A stretch of DNA of 32,017 nt from Planctomycetota bacterium (GTDB taxonomy: Bacteria > Planctomycetota > Planctomycetia > Planctomycetales > Planctomycetaceae). The stretch covers positions 1 to 32,017 of the forward strand of contig JAQBVJ010000085.1 in the NCBI GenBank assembly GCA_027623235.1, given 5' to 3'. A program made the position numbers and the translations under genes. Each line of letters begins with the position of its first letter. The stretch's first letter is position 1. This document shows positions 30,591 to 32,017 of the stretch, one piece after another. The notes beneath the pieces are model-generated. The model was not told where the DNA came from, made no database searches, and saw only the letters and a list, made by a program, of their open reading frames with translations.

Positions 30591-32017
30591 ATGTCTGTAG
30601 CGTACGCTGAATCGTCAAAGAAGTCTTCGCAGAAGGTGTTGGATGCCGCTTGCCGGGATGTTCTGGAGGATGCGGTGGCAGCGGAAAAGGTCTCAGAAAG
30701 GGAAGCACTGGCTGCTGGTTCGGGTGGGTCTGGCGAAGCGGCAGGCCGGAATGGGAACTCTCCGAAGCCGGCTTCGAAGCGAACTCCGGCAGCGTCGGAG
30801 CCGTTGTTTTCGATGGATGGATTTTCTGTCTCGGATGCGGACGAACTTCGCGGGCTGATGCACGCATCGTTGAAGGGATTTGCTGTTGAGATGGGCGTGC
30901 AGATTGCCGCTCATCTGCTCGAAGAGGATGTCGTCAGGCTCTGCGGGCAGAAGAATTCCCGTGATGCGAATCGTGAAAACGGTCGGCATGGAAGCCAGCC
31001 TGGTTATGTAATTCTCGGTGGCCAGAAGGTGGCCGTTCGCCGTCCCCGAGTTCGCAGTATCGGCGGCGTGGAAGTCGACCTGGATGTGTACTCGATGCTG
31101 CAGTCGGCCGACGCCATGCCGGACGCGGCACTCACGCGAATGGTGCGCGGCGTTTCGTGTCGCGACTACGAAGCCGTGGTGGAAACGGCTCGCGCGGGAT
31201 TCGGTGTGAAGAAGAGTTCCGTCAGTAAGAACTTCGTGCAGGCTTCCGCTGAGCAGCTGCAGAAATTCGATCAGCGCCGCTTCGACGACGTGACTTTCGC
31301 CGCCATATTCATTGATGGCGTGGCGTTTGGCGGCGAGGTGATGGTGGTCGCTCTGGGAGTGGATAATGCCGGTCGAAAGCACGTACTGGGACTGCGGCAG
31401 GGCAAAACTGAGAACGCGGAAGTCGTCAAAGATTTGCTGTGCAGCCTGCGTGATCGCGGCGTCGATACGACTCGACCGACGCTGTTCTGTCTTGATGGTT
31501 CGAAGGCTTTGCGATCCGCCGTGAAGACTGTCTTCGGAGACAACGCCGTCATTCAACGCTGCCAGTTTCATAAGATTCGCAACGTCGAAAGTTATCTCTC
31601 GAAGACGCACGGGAGCGAGGCTCATCGTCGAATCAACGACGCTTACGCTCAGACGCATTACGAAGACGCGAAACGCCTGCTCGACGAAACTGTCACGTGG
31701 CTGCAGTCGATTAATCGCGATGCCGCCAGCAGCCTCGAAGAAGGTCTGGAAGAAACTCTGACGGTCATCCGGCTGGGCCTGACCGCGACCTCAGACAATT
31801 CTTCCGCAGCACGAACGCGATCGAATCTCTGTTCAGCCGAGTCCGCGAGGTCAGCCGCCGAGTCAAACGCTGGACCGGCGGAGACATGCGACATCGCTGG
31901 TGCGTCGCGGGCATCCAGCGAGCCGAAGAAGGCTTCCGAAGAGTCCGTGGGTACCAGGACATTCCGAAGCTCATGGAAGCTGTCGAAAGGCACGTTCTTG
32001 ACAACACGCAAACCGCC
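30591..32017 (+). pseudogene. IS256-family (mutator-type) transposase, frameshifted and cut by the window edge
   Basis: ATG at 30591 with AAGGAG 8 nt upstream. The product is a mutator/IS256 DDE transposase: an N-terminal variable region (1-75), then GRHGSQPGYVILGG-type DNA-binding segments, Asp242 in FIDGVAFGG, Asp302 in CLDGSKAL and RCQFHKIRN. Frame 1 is good to about 31783, where it becomes nonsense. The family ending continues one frame over from about 31784: RDLRQFFRSTNAIESLFSRV and WTGGDMRHRW, which carries the catalytic Glu (codon 31823-31825, NAIES). One missing G after CTG at 31779-31781 explains the shift. The frame is still open at 32017. No slippery heptamer is seen, so mutation or a base error is likelier than programmed frameshifting. 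Confidence 0.88.

Larger units (their letters stand above)
30519..32017 (+). mobile_element. IS256-family insertion sequence (left end and most of the transposase)
   Basis: The element contains a transposase gene on the plus strand. The left end probably lies near 30519-30523, where GACGGTTTC begins, but without the right end the terminal inverted repeat and target duplication cannot be confirmed. The element runs past the window edge. Confidence 0.7.

Noticed and set aside
30693..31658. 321-codon minus-strand frame antisense to the transposase
   Set aside because: The plus strand encodes an unmistakable IS256-type transposase over the same DNA.
31740..31790. Programmed -1 frameshift signal in the transposase
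   Set aside because: No X-XXY-YYZ slippery heptamer or obvious downstream pseudoknot is seen in the overlap; a deletion is simpler.

Overview
The window looks like a chromosome segment from a member of the Planctomycetota, probably the Planctomycetales. It carries two DUF1549/DUF1553 proteins (one with a Big-2-like N-terminus and a C-x4-C-H motif), a large PPC-domain secreted protein, a pVHL-beta-domain/S9 peptidase, and several weak or absent Shine-Dalgarno sites. The assignment rests on gene content; no marker gene such as rRNA is present.

Host chromosome, about 1-24,270. On the minus strand are gpsA, then (after a short plus-strand gene at 1560) mutY with a UPF0126/TRIC membrane gene just upstream, and a sodium:solute symporter translationally coupled to a small DUF997/YhdT-like membrane protein. 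On the plus strand follows a secreted S9 peptidase with a pVHL-like domain, split by one in-frame TGA. A perfect bidirectional terminator separates it from a minus-strand block: DUF1549/DUF1553 protein, PPC-domain protein, isochorismatase-fold amidohydrolase, prolyl oligopeptidase and a second DUF1549/DUF1553 protein. Divergently transcribed are a class III aminotransferase, a sigma-54 activator with a variant GAFTSA loop, and a HemX/CcsA-type membrane protein. Intergenic DNA is rich in short hairpins with 3-nt loops. A 107-bp repeat (103 of 107 identical) lies right at the 3' end of both gpsA and the S9 peptidase, in inverted orientation on the chromosome.

Mobile island, 24,199 to beyond the right edge. 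A tRNA-Arg(ACG) gene is followed 5 nt later by the stop codon of a tyrosine recombinase. Then come, all on the minus strand, an overlapping excisionase-like HTH gene, an unknown basic protein, a P4/D5-type SF3 helicase coupled to a small HTH gene, two unknown overlapping genes (one with a probable C-terminal winged helix) and a 54-aa zinc-ribbon gene. This is the layout of a small satellite-like integrative element with integration and replication functions but no visible capsid or conjugation genes. Its far attachment site is not in the window.

The right edge holds an IS256-family insertion sequence on the plus strand. Its transposase has a one-base frameshift that separates the catalytic Glu from the two Asp residues, and its 5' leader folds into nested stem-loops that would occlude the ribosome binding site.
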